A stretch of 64,000 bases of DNA from Acanthacorydalis orientalis. Lineage: Eukaryota > Arthropoda > Insecta > Megaloptera > Corydalidae. The notes under the pieces are model-generated. The model was given only the letters and a program-made list of their open reading frames with translations, had not been told where the DNA came from and ran no database searches. The stretch lies in the NCBI GenBank assembly GCA_034766995.1, contig CM068313.1, positions 28,175,825 to 28,239,824 of the forward strand, given 5' to 3'. Each line of letters begins with the position of its first letter. Position 1 is the stretch's first letter. Positions 38,171 to 53,761 of the stretch are shown here, one piece after another. Made by a program: the position numbers and the translations under genes.

Positions 38171-39057
38171 CCGATGTTATATAATATTGTAAAAGCTGTT
38201 TAATGCTTACACTTTGGAAAATAGTCTATTTCACTTTTGTTTGGTAAAATTCTGACAAGAAATTATATAACGCTGATATGACTATTTCGAAACGGAAAAT
38301 ATTTGTCTTATTTAAAAATTATATCCCCAACATACATAAAAATATACTGCGCCATTGTCTTAGATCAAATATCAGCGTTGATGTATTACTCTGTGATTGA
38401 AGAAAAAAATTACATTACGTTCCCAAAAATACATTGACATAGACTTCTTCACACGATTACTAATTTGTTTTCTTTAAGTAAGATAAAAATATTATAATAT
38501 TATGCTACTGACTACACAAACTAAATCATTTTTGAAACAAATCCTTTATTTGTTCCTCTTTAGATATTCATGACGTGCATAATTAATTACAAATCGTGTT
38601 TCATGATATAAATTTGTTATACCACAGGGCGTTTTTGAAAGAGGGTTCACTGTAAAATAAACAATATAATATTGATTCCATATGTCTCTCATCTGTATTC
38701 TCTTGTTTATTTCATTAGGAAGGCACAACAAAAAAAAATATTATTATTTGTTGACAGAATGGTATAAATAAATTTTAGAAGACACAAAATAAACAAATAT
38801 AAAAATATATTTTGTTTTATTACCATTTATCAATTGGCCTTTGAATCTATTAATTATAAATTAGAACGGAACGTTTTATGATATAACCAATGGAACATTC
38901 TCCTTTTAAAGCGATAGTAAATATGTTAAACATGAAACTCTTATCGGTGTTGAAAATATTAAAACTGTAGGTGTCTCCTACACTACTGAATCCAGTATTT
39001 TTAGAGAGTAATTAAAAGTCTTCTCTAGTAGCAAATCGCCTTTAGATATAAATACAC
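38171..39057. other. Spacer between gene F relic and gene E
   Basis: Mostly AT-rich. A 61-codon frame at 38731-38546 (-) has a mixed, protein-like composition (NPLSKTPCGITNLYHETRF). I do not recognise it and it has no splice context. Nothing else was recognised. Confidence 0.4.
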
Positions 39058-39063
39058 ATATAC

Positions 39064-39128
<65 letters not shown>

Positions 39129-39223
39129 ATATTTATATATATTATATATATATATATATATGTTATATATATATATATATTATATATATATATATATGTT
39201 ATATATATATATAAATATATATA

Positions 39224-39275
<52 letters not shown>
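39058..39275. repeat. Long compound (TA)n tract
   Basis: About 218 bp of TA with regularly spaced TGTTATA phase breaks, so the tract is several out-of-phase TA blocks joined together. It is one of the two longest in the window. Confidence 0.93.
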
Positions 39276-39278
<3 letters not shown>

Positions 39279-39633
39279 CATACATAAATGCAGATTTTTT
39301 ACTGTTTGTTATCTAAATACAAAAAGTTTCTTATATTCAAATTTCAGCATGTGTAATTTTATTGATGACTGAAAAATTTAATGGTGTGTGAATATATCAT
39401 GCAATTCACATACTTAACATGCGATTCACATAATAACACTAATGTTTTTTATATATTACTGGCGTCGAGCAAACCAAGGTTATCTCTCATCCAGGAAATA
39501 ATTTATGCTAAATAAAATTCCAATGACTTCGGCCATTTTCAATGTTGTAGTACTGAAGTGTGATAAAATATTTTTTAATAATTGCATGTATTTAAATGAA
39601 GAAATCATTATTTTTATTTAAAATGTATAAGAA

Positions 39634-39639
<6 letters not shown>

Positions 39640-39672
<33 letters not shown>

Positions 39673-40137
39673 AATGTATAAATTATACCAAATTTAATAT
39701 TTATCTCTCTAATAAAGAGTATGTCGAACATTAATGTATTTTTTAAAATATTAATATCTGAAAACATTATATTTTTAAAATAGAAATCTTATTCAATATT
39801 TACTTTATAAAGTTTATAACACAATTGTATCAACAAGCATGTACTTTATTTTAATGTTATGTAGTTTAATAGATTAAAAATTTAATAAAAATAATTAGTT
39901 ATTATCAAAATAACAAATAAACAAAAAATAATTCACATTTCTTCTGTAAAAAAGTATGCCATGAATAACATAGCGCCATTGCTTTTATATTTCACTGTGA
40001 GATTAATTCAAGGTTAACATGATTATAAAATGGTTATATTAGTGAACACCTATAAAAATCATTTTGAAATCAAGAATGTTTTCCTTTAATAAAATCTCTA
40101 CATGTAATAAATGTATTTATTAGTTTATAGACATAGT

Positions 40138-40199
<62 letters not shown>

Positions 40200-40227
40200 A
40201 CGTTCACTTAACATTTTATTCATGTAC

Positions 40228-40273
<46 letters not shown>
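39640..40273. repeat. Three (TA)n tracts in AT-rich spacer
   Basis: TA tracts at about 39640-39672, 40140-40196 and 40230-40273. The sequence between them shows no exon or element. Confidence 0.85.
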
Positions 40274-40276
<3 letters not shown>

Positions 40277-40481
40277 CCCATATTTATATTTTTTTTCATT
40301 AAATCTGTTAAATATCAAAATAAATCCTTTAAAAAAACAAGTAAGAAATCATATTTGCAAAGAATGTTTTTTTTAAAACATTATAAATTATTTAAAAACA
40401 AAATGATCCATCAATTTTATTAAATGTAATGAAATAATGAAATACAATACACAATATTAATGCTACAAAAATACTGAAATA

Positions 40482-40491
40482 GAAGAACTAA

Positions 40492-40543
<52 letters not shown>

Positions 40544-40577
40544 TTCTTCTAAGTTAATATATTAGTTCTTCTAAGTT
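40482..40577. repeat. Perfect 16-bp inverted repeat around (AT)n, plus a direct repeat
   Basis: AGAAGAACTAATATAT at 40482-40497 is the exact reverse complement of ATATATTAGTTCTTCT at 40535-40550, with pure AT between, so the whole 69 bp can fold. The right arm is duplicated directly: ATATATTAGTTCTTCTAAGT at 40535 and again at 40557. Confidence 0.9.
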
Positions 40578-41526
40578 CAGATTCTATATAGAATCTACAC
40601 GTATATCAAAGCTTTTATACATATATTTGTAATAAATCGTTTTACAGCAAAAAATCATATTTACTTACTTTCATTTTATTTAAGAATGTAATCATTTTTT
40701 AACATTACAAAGTTATTCCAAAAATATTTTATTTCATGATTTTTCTTGTCATGAGTTGAAATTTGCACTACTCACCCTATAATTTACTTTTATCCTGTTA
40801 TTGATGGTAATAATATTTTGTTGAACTATTGCAGTGCATGATGGGTTGCTATATTTGTTGTCTTCAACGCACAAACTATATATATATATACACACGAATT
40901 TGCTAATTCAGTTTAAAAATAAAACTGGAATAATGCCAATGAAAGAATCTAAAAGTTATCTAAGTATTTTTTTATGAATTAAAAATAGTTATCAAACCAG
41001 TATTAGTAGCAGTAAAACGGTTATATAAATTTTAATAAATTTAATTTTAAATTTAAATCAACTATGCTTTCTTTTAAAATAATTTTCTTTTTACAGTAGT
41101 TAAATATATTTGAAAAAATATTAATTGCAATGGTTTTTGTGTATAAATGAACAATATTTACTTATAAATGGTATATAATTCCAACAAAATGTTTAAATGA
41201 AGATAAAAATTATAATACCAAATAAAGGATTCATATTTGAACCAAATAAAGAAACTTGATAATTATTGTATTAATGGTTTTGTGAAATAATTTTTTTTGC
41301 AATGTAACCTATTATAGTACACATTTTGGTAAAGTTGTTTTGAAATTAAATATAAATATACTTATTTCAAAATGATGGTACTGTGGAATGACAAATTCTT
41401 TTCATATTCAATTCTTTTCATTATCTTCTTTTTTCTTTATTTTTCAATTTTGAATATGATTCTTTAACGTTAATTTTTTATTTAATTTTTACGGTTTATA
41501 AACACATTACACACATAAATACACAT

Positions 41527-41603
<77 letters not shown>

Positions 41604-42266
41604 TATAGATAGATAGATAGATAGAAATTAAAGGTTTTCCAATAAATAGAAAAAGGACTAATGAGATTAAATATACATATATTTTCACATGAGAAACTAC
41701 ATTAGAAAATATAAATACAAGGAATAATAAACATGATTATCTTATAAGCATAAACTTATAATAAAAATTATAAAAATATGTAACTATTTTGTATATGTGC
41801 TGATCATTTTTTTATTTTAAAAATATGAATGAAGTACGTAGTGTATATTTGTAAATAACGGTTTCAGGTATAAATTTGTACAAATGTTAACTGTATTTGC
41901 CATATGGTATAACATTTTATCGCATATCACCAATTAATTGGTAATAACATATATTATATTACTCTTTAGTTACGAAGTTTGAATTTTAATTTACATCCTA
42001 ACATTGTTAAAATCTAGTATATTTCAAAATTAAACATTTATTCTTATTTTATTAAATAATTGAATACAAACTTTAAGAAAACAACGAGGTATCTTTAGTG
42101 AAATAGTAAGCATTTAAAATTATTACTTGTTTATAATCATAAATAATTGTTATTTAATATATAGGTATTTATATATATAACAGTTATCAACAATCAATAC
42201 AGAAGTACAATACAATAAAAGCTCTCGATACATTTAAATACAGAACTTATTTGCCTTTTGTTCTAT
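40578..42266. other. Spacer downstream of gene E
   Basis: AT-rich, with a TA tract at 41514-41627 that ends in GATA units (AGATAGATAGATAGATAGA). No exon, RNA gene or transposase was recognised. Confidence 0.45.
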
Positions 42267-42406
42267 TTAGCGTCTTTCTCCTGCTAACTCTTTTCTATAA
42301 CTGGATACCACAATGATGAAATACATTGAAAGTGCTGCAAAAAATAATTATTCCCGAAAAATTATATTGCATTAATAATTATAAGTGGATACACACACAC
42401 ACAGAG

Positions 42407-42478
<72 letters not shown>

Positions 42479-43546
42479 CCAAACGTCAACATAATATTAA
42501 TTGCACTATTCATATAACCATATGAATTATTCCAAAAATAATACAATATCATCATGAAAATTGAAAAAAAAAACACAAATACTTATCATTAAAGAAATCA
42601 AATCAGTATTTATAAATAATAAAATTATTCATTTAAATTATCTCAAAAAGGGGGTAAAAATAAGAAAATTTACTCAAAGCACCTAAATTGATTTATTCTA
42701 TTAATTACGTTGCAATGAAAAGTAAATAAACTGTAACTGAAATGGATAAAAATTAAATGTATATGCATTCTTACAATACAAACAAATGAAACGCATTTTA
42801 TATAAATAAATCTTAACTTTTAGTTTAAAGTAAATTAACATAATACAAACCTAGAGAAACAAACAGCGAAACCAGAGAACTTATACCCTGATCAGTATGT
42901 CCAGCACCAAAATGTGAAACGCATGACGATATATAAAGTATAGTGGACACAGCTAATGCAATAGTCGCATAAATAATCCATGCTGTAAGAAAACTAGCTC
43001 TTCCCTGAAATATAAATTATTTTTTTTATTTTCGTTTAAATTCTGATTTAAAATAATTTATATTTTATTCTAATCAGAAGGCAGGCGTGTGACTCAGAAT
43101 TGTACTTTTTATTTTATGCAGGTGGTTATTCGCAAATTTATATATATAAATCTTATTCTGCGCTTTGAAAATGATGGAATTTCCATTGAATTGTGCATAA
43201 GCAACAAAAAAAAACAATTGTTTATTTAATACTTTGATACATATTTTTGTTGTAAAATTAATTAATTTGTAAAATAATTGTATAGCAGCCAATTTCATAC
43301 AATGGCGTAGCTAAATTTTTTAGGTTCTTAAAATATTTTAAAACTTCTCATTTTAGTTTATTTTCGTTAGATTTGAGTTCCAGATGTTATTTTTTGAACG
43401 ATCTTTACTCTCCCTAACGCCATATAGATTCTTCCAATTACACTTCATATTTATGTTACCAGTGTTAAACTTTTAACACTAGTAATATATTAAACATTTT
43501 TAGATTATTCATATCTATAAATAATAGAATATTTTTATGGTATATG

Positions 43547-43603
<57 letters not shown>

Positions 43604-43628
43604 CTACTGTTAATAAAGTTAAAAATGA

Positions 43629-43660
<32 letters not shown>

Positions 43661-43954
43661 ACATTAGAATCTCTAATTTGTGTGATAAATTCATACATCA
43701 ATGTAAACTATCAACTACAATAACATTTTATAATTTTGATGATCTCATGATTCCTATTGTTCAGTTCAAGGTTTTAGTTATTTCATTTTCGTTATAATTA
43801 AAAAATTACCATTGAATAAATTTTATATCCAGCAGTATTTAAGTTATATACGAGCCTTAAAATTATTATTAAGTTAATTTGAATACATACATTTAATATT
43901 TTATATCATGCATAATTAATTGTAAATAAATTTAATTATAAATGATATTTAAAT

Positions 43955-44002
<48 letters not shown>

Positions 44003-44189
44003 CACACAGCAGAAACATACATTTTTATTGAATCGTGACAGTTGCCACTCAATATTTGGAAGTATGATGTAACCCTGCACATAATAATGAAATGTGCCAC
44101 AAATCGTAACAAAACATATCTCCACAATAGCGTGTCCGTGTGCATGTAAAGTAAGTATGTATGTACGTGTCTATGTATATATTATATAC

Positions 44190-44250
<61 letters not shown>

Positions 44251-46053
44251 ATATACAGCAGACAAAAAAGTGTTCGTATACTTACAATTTACAACAAAAA
44301 ACTTTAATTATTTTTGCATTTATATAAATAATGAAACAACACAAATATCCTTCATTTATCTATACTAATATATTATTTGAAAAATGGCACATTTTAATTT
44401 ATTTCTAAGCAAACAATAACAAAACTAAATTCGATGCCGAAAAACATGACAGTCTCCGTACACATTACTATAATTATTGGATACTAATTAGTAATTTACA
44501 AGCGTTTTTAATATTTCGCAGGACCTTATTTTGCTTTAAGACTTATTCTTTAAGCCTTAGCTTGCCTTATTTTACAGACCTCGCAGTCGTGCCATCGAAT
44601 CTACTAAATAAATTTAAACTTAGTACTGAAGTAACTAAAGTAATTTTAGGGGTCATTTTTTCCATTCTTCCTGAAGTCTTGCTTGAAGTACCGTTTTGTT
44701 GCTTGTATATTTCCTTATTCGATGTTCTAAATAATTCCATAAATGCTCAGTTATATTTCAGTCCGGTGATTGTGGAAGTATATGGAGTTATCTTGACACA
44801 TTATACAATAACTCTTATCTTACAGTATGTGATTTGTACTTGGGGTTATTATCTTGCTGGAATATAAAGGACACATCAAGGCTCAATTTATATACACTTT
44901 TCCACAAATTCTCTTTTAAAATGTTTAAACATATGAAACGATCCATAGTAGTTTTAACAAATCTAAAATTTCTGACTCCATTTTCCACTAACCAACACCA
45001 TAACACTTCCACCGCCATGCTTCACCTTACGAGTTAGATTTTTAGTACCCACTTCCGTATTAGGTTTATGCCATATTTTTCCTCTTCTATTCGTACCGAA
45101 AAATTCATATTTATTTTCGTTTGTAAAAATTATGAATCTAAATATGTTGTGGCTTCTCTAGATTCTCCGTGACAAATGTTAATCGTTTCAAACGATTTTG
45201 TGCCGATATTAACGGTTTCCGTCTCGTTACACATCCATGATAATCATTCCTCCTTAGCACATTTTTCATTGTTTTATTGCTAAATATTATAGAAAACTTC
45301 CTAAATTTGACCAGTTAGCCTATGAGTACTTAATTTACAATTGCTTTAAATTTTTTCAAAATTTGTCATTCCATATGTGCGTTGAGAATTTTTCGCCTTC
45401 CAGTACGGGGTTTATTTTTTATGGAACATTGCATTTTGTAATTTTTATGACGTATGGTACAGCGAAATGAGTTCTGTCTGTCATTTCCGCTATTCTTCTA
45501 AGTGTTTTCCTTTCTTTATGCAATTTAATTATTATATTTCAGGTTTCAATTGGTATTTCCTTCTTAACAGAGCTCATTTTCTAGACTTATTCATATAATT
45601 ACTCTAACTGATGCTCCCGCAAAGATGAAAACATTTCAACTGATACCCAGTTAGGTCATGCATAACTTACAATAAACCCACTGAGGTGAACGTAAGGAGA
45701 TTTGTTTGATGTTTTTCTGTGTTGAATTTATATTACTTCTGTTTATTTTTTCAGATGTTTGTTTTCTTAGAAATAAATTTAAATACACTAACTTTTTTAA
45801 TAATATATTAGCATATATATATATAATATATATATATATATATAATGTATATAATAAATGGAAAGATAAAATAAATGTTTTTAAATGAATAAGTTGGCTA
45901 AATAAAACGGACACGTTAAGTGAATTTTCACTCTCTAAAAATAACCAAAAACTTTTTTTGTCGAAAAGTGATCATTAATTGCTTTTGATTGTTGATTATA
46001 CTAATTCAAATGATGACATCATTTTCAGCGCGCCCAGGTATAGGATAAATAAA

Positions 46054-46106
<53 letters not shown>

Positions 46107-46128
46107 AGTATATATATATATATATATA

Positions 46129-46164
<36 letters not shown>

Positions 46165-46553
46165 AAAATATTCAATAAATTTTCTGTTAATATCAATATT
46201 AATAAGATTTTAAAAGTAATATTACACCTTTTGTAATAAAAGTATATTTTATCAAATAACTTAAGCATGTTGAAATCCAAATAAAAAATTGTAATACAGA
46301 CAGATTGTTTTTTCAATTCGATTCCTAATTTTTAGCGGGTTGTTGTATATTACATGTTTTCTATTCTTCTTACATTGATTTTGTTGAAAAAAATTATTTC
46401 GATTCTTTAAATAAAAAATATAGTTTGAAAATTTAAATAAGTTCTTTACTTACTATAGTAGCTCCAACTATCAGTAAAATATAGAAAATAGCCGAAATTA
46501 TGCACAGTGCAAGGGAAAATCCGACGATTAATTGTATTACTGAAACAAAATAA

Positions 46554-46601
<48 letters not shown>

Positions 46602-48949
46602 CATATGTATATTAAAAATTTCTCATGGAATGAAAAGCTGAAATTATAAAAAACATTTCTACATTAAAATAAAACAAAAGAATAAAAATATTAAAATATA
46701 TAAATTAATTCCTGAATTACATATGCATTAAATAATAAACAAAATATTGCTTTCATTTATATGGGCATTTATTATCGTTTGTATGTTTTAAATGGTACAT
46801 ATATACAAATAAAAGAACCAATAAAAATGGAATTAATTTGAAAATATAAAACCAGGCAATTATGTTTTCTAAAAATCTAATATTTATTATTTTTAGCAAA
46901 GTTTAAACCAAATATATTTTACTTGTCCTGATTACTATTTTATCATTTAGAACAAGTTTACCATATCAATTAAACATTTCATATAGAACTAAAGATTAAA
47001 GAAATTATTTGATACTAGAAAAATATACTACACAAAAATTACTAGTACTTTTTGCCTGTAAAATTGTTGTATTTCCAAGGAAATAAAACAGAAAGTCTCG
47101 GATCTTCGAAACGAAATATGAAAAAAAACTCGTATGATCTTACTATTCATCAGAACTGACACTATATAGAAGTCCATCCGAAACATCAGAGATATAAATT
47201 TGAGGTCAGGTATGGTCAAGTAAAGTTAAGTGGTCATATCACCGCTTAAGGATGACCTAGAAGGCTATGCACACAGCGATAAGCCCAGGGCGGATCTCCT
47301 ATCCTATCAGTTTGAGAGGACGCTTCGTCTTATGCAAAACATTGAAGAAGGGACAGGATTTGCTGAGAGGATTTTCTTGCGACAAGTTTCACTGAAAAGT
47401 GGAAAAGATTCTAGCCATCAGGAAGTCCAGTAAGAAGCGATGAAATTACCAGTTACCGGCAAGTCAGCTTATCGTCGACACTCAGTAAATTGCTCGAAAA
47501 TATCATCTACAACAGGTTCAAACAACACGACCTGGTGGCTAAAATCCGTTTTGAGTAGATCGGCTTCAAGTGTGGTTATTCTATCACCCACCAGCTGGCT
47601 AAAATTGTATACCATGTCATCGAAAAAGGAGGTCTCAAACGCTGCACTGAAATGGTTCTCATAAACATAGAGAACGAGTTCAACACAATCCGAAATGACA
47701 GATTAGTGTAAAAAGTTCTACACTACCGAGTTCCTAAGTACGTAGTCCATCTACGCAATAGGCCAGTCCGTGTCCAATTAAAAGGACAAGTATCAACAAC
47801 AAAACGTACAGCCGTGGGGATGGTCCAAAAATCCATCCTAGGGCCAGCGTTATTCAATTACTATATTAACGACATTCCGAGAGCCAGGGATGTTAAGTTG
47901 GCACTGTACACTAACGACATTACCCTCTTTGCCACACTGGTTGAACTCTCAATGATATTAGTTCTCGGGTCCAGTGCTCTCTAGATGAAATCGCTGCGTT
48001 TTCCCAACATGGAAAATCGAACTTAACCCAGCGAAAACAATAGTTATAGTCTTCATGCGGGAAAGGAAGAAGAACTCAGGGCCCCTGGGCATCGACGTTG
48101 CCGAAGTCACTTGAAGGGATCATCCTTTGAAATATCTAGGCGTGCACATTAATAAGAGACGTGCCTATAACCACCACATAGTATATGCTCGCAAGAAATT
48201 GTATGTAGCCCTGTCCCAACTCTAACCTGTCAAAACATGACAGTCTGAGTGTTGAAAACAATTTGACTCTGTACAAGATAGTAATAAGACCGACCATGAC
48301 GTACATTTCACTAAATATCTCCAAGGCTAACATCAGCCACCTGTAGAGGGCTCGGACCACCGCCGAAAAGAAGATAAGTGTAGCTGTGCTATTTCGACAA
48401 ACGCTGATGATGATGTCACATCAGCAGTGAATTATTACAATTTTTATGGAGCTAACTAGGATTGAGAACGCTCCTAGAGATTGGAAGAATGAAAAAACAT
48501 TGTTATCTGAATTTTTAAAAAAAATCCCCAGATATTTCACAAATTAAGAGGATCAACAGCGATAGGAAGATACCAAATTGTCACACAAGACTAAGGCTGG
48601 TGTAAGGGTCTTGCACCCTCGTGTACGATCGACTATCATTTCTGACAACCGGTTCTCACTCATGATCAACAAACTCTCAAATTCTTGGAAAAAATTTCAC
48701 ACACGGTATTTTATTTCATTATTATATAATATTAACTACTTGTATATCATGCATTGGTATTTTTGATTATTCAAATAGAATAATTTCTACATTTACTTTT
48801 TCGTGAATGAATTTTAATATTACTTACCAAATATGGCATTTTTTTCATCAGCATTCGATGGAGTAACCCCACTTAATCCTACTAGAGACACCGTGAATAC
48901 TAGCACCACAATAACTGCACAAACCTGTAACAAACATTTATATGTAAAT

Positions 48950-49004
<55 letters not shown>

Positions 49005-50038
49005 TGCGTGGGTGTTATATATTAGAATAAAATTTATAATAAATTAAAGTCTTTTAAAATGTTTAAAAAAGAACTATTGATAACCGAAAATGCAATTACC
49101 GGTTGAGAAAAGTATTACTAATTTCAGTTTTACAACAAAATTAATATGGATTTACGAAAAGATATTGATCTATTATTTGTCCTTATTAATGAAGTATGAA
49201 AAAAACATCTTTTTTATCTTTCTACATGAACATATTTCGTAACTTTACTATTTACCTTTGACTTTTGAATTGAAATTTCATTATTACTTATATTTTGATT
49301 TTAATGCAACATTGCAACAATTTATATTAATACTTTGTCTTAATACAATGAAATATAATATTTTTGTGCTTACTATTCTTCAAATCATTTCATAGATTTT
49401 TCAGTGTTCTACATAATATTTAATTTATTCATAAATTTATATTATATAAATACATACACATATTTCTAAAATACGTTATATACTTTTTTTAAATAAATTA
49501 TTTTAAAATTGCTCCTTATTCACAGAAAAATAAAAACCGTATAAATACAATTCTGACGCTGTGGCTTAATTCACTTATACAAATAAATTCTGTTTTCCTT
49601 TCACAAACTACAAAACAAAACCACAAACACGATAAATATCAAATAAATTATTATTGACCACTTTATATTGCTGTTCAAGCACATTTTGATGACAATATAA
49701 TCATCTTCAGAGCGCCAAGGTACATAAGTATTTAACACTCAAAATTCTATGTATGAGTGTATATATATATATATACATACCGCTACTTTGTGTAACTAAA
49801 TGTCTTCCTTTAACACATCTATTATCCTGTCAAATGTTTCAAGTGAATATACCTCAAACAATTGACATGACCATTGTTATGTAAACAGTAAATTTACTGC
49901 AAAATAATATAAAAAATAATTTGAAACGAAAAAGAATATCAAACTGTTCGAGATCTGTTAAAGACAGCTACTTAGATTATATATATCATTTCATAGCGTT
50001 CTACAATACATAATATTTAATTTATTCACAAATTTATA

Positions 50039-50091
<53 letters not shown>

Positions 50092-50241
50092 TGTTCAATA
50101 TTAAATGCAAGATTTTTCGATACCATGGTGCTCTGAAGATATCTTTCTTACATGGAAATTCACATAAACAAAATTAAATAATAGTAAAATGATTCATTAT
50201 ACCTATTCATATATATATATATATATATATACATTTATTTA

Positions 50242-50284
<43 letters not shown>

Positions 50285-51880
50285 TAAATAGTAAACATTT
50301 CTACATTTTTAATTTTTTATATGGTAATGAATTTTATAGAAAAGTAAAAGTGACAACTGATTACATTTACAATAGATTTTGAAAAATGTTATTTGAAAAT
50401 TACTTTTCCAGTGCAGTCGATAGAAACCTTTAAGAAAAATAAATAATAATAATTCTATCTTTTATCTTTCCAAGTTATATAGCGAACATAAAGTGAACAT
50501 TTTGCATCATGTTTTATAATAAACACTTTAATCGTAAGAAATAAAAAAAAATATTTGACCATTGAAAAGTACAATTGAAATTTTTAAAAAAATATATAAT
50601 AGTAATTTAGACAAAATTAAAACAGAAATTTTGTAGTCAATTTATTTTTTATGATAAAACTCAGTTCAATGATAAAGCTAACTGAATAAAATTCTGTAAT
50701 AAAGAACATAATAATACTTCGATGACCTCTCTTCACAATTGCCTAGTAACGGAATTCAGTTCTGTTACTAGGTCTATTAATATATCTCTGTATAGAGGGT
50801 TAAAACTCGATGCGTATTTTCATTCGTACAAAACCTATAAATATTATATGAAACATTAAATATTTTTTTGATCAAGTGCAATGAAATTAATGTTTTAACA
50901 CTTAATTATCATAATGGTTTAAATAAGAGTATAAAAACATGATCATCTGTTTATTATTGTTGTTTAATCGGCTTTCAGTAAAAAATATTCATTTTAGATT
51001 AAAGGCATCATTATGTAAACTAATATTTCTTTAAATTTGTTAAATTTTTAAATTTGCGTCTTACTGTAAATGATTTAGTAATTAAAATTCGACTTTGATG
51101 ACGTGAACATTTGCAAGGTCAAATTATATATTAACTGAACAAAAAGTATCGTAATAAATATCATCTTCATTTTGTTAAATGTACGTTTTGTTTGGGTGAA
51201 CAATGTTGGTTTAGGAACTTACTTTTTTCTTTACTAAAATTACTGACTACGGTCAAAAAGTAAATCACATCCTTCTATTTGATATTTATTTCAGGAGTGT
51301 TTAACAAAATTGTATTATTTGTTACATCTTTCTCTAATACATTTTTTTTATTATAATTGTATAGAAAAAATCTCATTTTAAATAAAGTAAATATGAATTT
51401 AAAGTAAACAATATTAGCTACGGAATGATGCATTAAAATTAAATTCATGTGATATTTAAAAAACAAAAAAAGAACTACCGAATGTCGATAATTCATTTAG
51501 TATAAATCATTTACGTTTCAATATCTCATTACACACATTAATTCCACGTTACTTCTTTAGATGATACGAAATCTTAAATTTTTAAATCATTGTTTTTCTA
51601 TTTATTTCAGCATTTGGATAAACTACAACAAATTCTGAAGTAAATAGAGGAAACGGAAACAATACGAAGAAGTCCTGATATTGTTTCCCTTTAAGATTAT
51701 ATTTAGATGTATTATGACTATTTACAAGAATTGTGCTTTCTGCTACTAAAAACCCTTGTGAATGTTTTTACAGATGAAAACTCCTCCTCAATATAAACAA
51801 TTATTTTAAGGATTCTTACATTAATAAAGGATCAATCACTGCAATTAGTTAATTAAATTTCATACAAACAAACACACGTG

Positions 51881-51927
<47 letters not shown>

Positions 51928-53518
51928 CTTAGGTTTGGAAAAAATGAAAACTCCAAAATAACTGACCATCGTCAAAATTTAAATTTTTAAACAATCAACT
52001 GTAATATAAAAAAAATAAAAGTTTATTTTTAAAATGTTAATTACGAACATTAACTTATTATTAATTGAGGAATAAATTTACATTTCCAAGAATTATTTCT
52101 CTCTTATTTTATAAAACTTGATGTTTCAGTTTAGAAAGTACACACATTAAATGCAAAAAATACTCATTTATCCTTGTACATTCGTAATTGTATATACACA
52201 CAAACAAATATTATGCATTTATATTTACTATTTCTTATTGTAACAATGCAAATATTTAAATGATGTCTTTTTGTAATTTTCTTCTTTAAAATATTTTCCT
52301 CCGCCCTAAACATCCCATGACATATCTCAACTCTTATTGCATAATTTGATCATGACAATAATTGTTTCGTAATTTTAATTCAATGCAACATTTATGTTTA
52401 ATAAAGGTTAAGGAAAATAAAATTATTTCTTCTAATGACTTTTCTTTTACAAATAAACATTTTTTTATATTTTGTGCTTCTTCATATACGTATTCGTCAA
52501 CTTTAATCAAATAAATGATATTTCTCTTAACTATTTTTCCACGTGTATTAAATAATTATGATATTTTTATCTTTATTTATACTGTATTATTATAAATTGT
52601 TTTATGGTATTTGTTTTTTACATTTTATTTTTTCCATTGAATATTTCATTAATGTCCTAATTCATTAGACTCGTAAAACAGTTAAAATATTTTAGTATGA
52701 TAAATTAAAGCATTTAGTATAAAATAAATGGCCTTGTTAATTGAGAATTAATAATAATGATTTTGTGTTCGAATAAATGTGTATAAAATTAATACAATAT
52801 TTCTTTAGTGTACTGTTAATAACTCACAACTTTTGAATATAGAACATCCAATTGAGGGAGCGGTTGTTAAAGGTGTGTCGACATCCAAGGTCATTAGCAC
52901 CTATAGAAGATCAAAAATTCGACTATTCCGGACAGGGTGTTCTTAGGTGTGATGAAAAACGTATGTGCGATACTGAATTCACAATTAGTTACAAATCTTT
53001 ATAATAGGAATTAAAATTAGTCTCCGCAATACTCTTTTTTACGATGCATGTGTTTAGATTATAATATATTAATAGATGATCTCATATAAACATTTCTAAT
53101 GAAAATATTATAATTCTAGTTATTTAATATTAAGATTTTTCAGAAAAAAGGATATTTTTTTAATCTATATAATTTAAAATGTAAACATGAATATTATGGA
53201 TTTTCTTAATAATTTAAATGAAACATTCTTGCTATGCGCGTTTAGCTGTGGAATTATATTTCGAAATAATAATTAATATTTAATATATGTTTTAGACAAA
53301 TTGTAACGTTTTAAAAGAATTTTCGTAACTAAAAAGCAATTTAATTTAATAAGAAATACCATGAAAGTATCATTTTAATAAGGAGAGATAACAATATTTA
53401 TAGTTAACGATAGGTTATAGGCTAATCGAGTACATAGTTTATCTTAAACATTTCTGAATTACAAAAAAAAACAAGGTCAACATTTATTACTTGATTTTAT
53501 ATGCATAATTATTATGAA

Positions 53519-53594
<76 letters not shown>

Positions 53595-53595
53595 G

Positions 53596-53630
<35 letters not shown>

Positions 53631-53671
53631 GCAGAGAGAAACAGTCAAGGATAAATGTGTGTATTTGTATG

Positions 53672-53761
<90 letters not shown>

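Noticed and set aside
43690..43730. AAACTATCAACTACAATA, identical to 18 nt of the gene F exon 5 (antisense view), in intron 3 of gene E
   Set aside because: The match is short, the surrounding codons do not extend the homology, and no acceptor is in place; it could be chance in AT-rich DNA.
44562..44867. 101-codon + strand frame with leucine-rich, membrane-like sequence
   Set aside because: It is the antisense reading of the Tc1-like transposase relic on the - strand.
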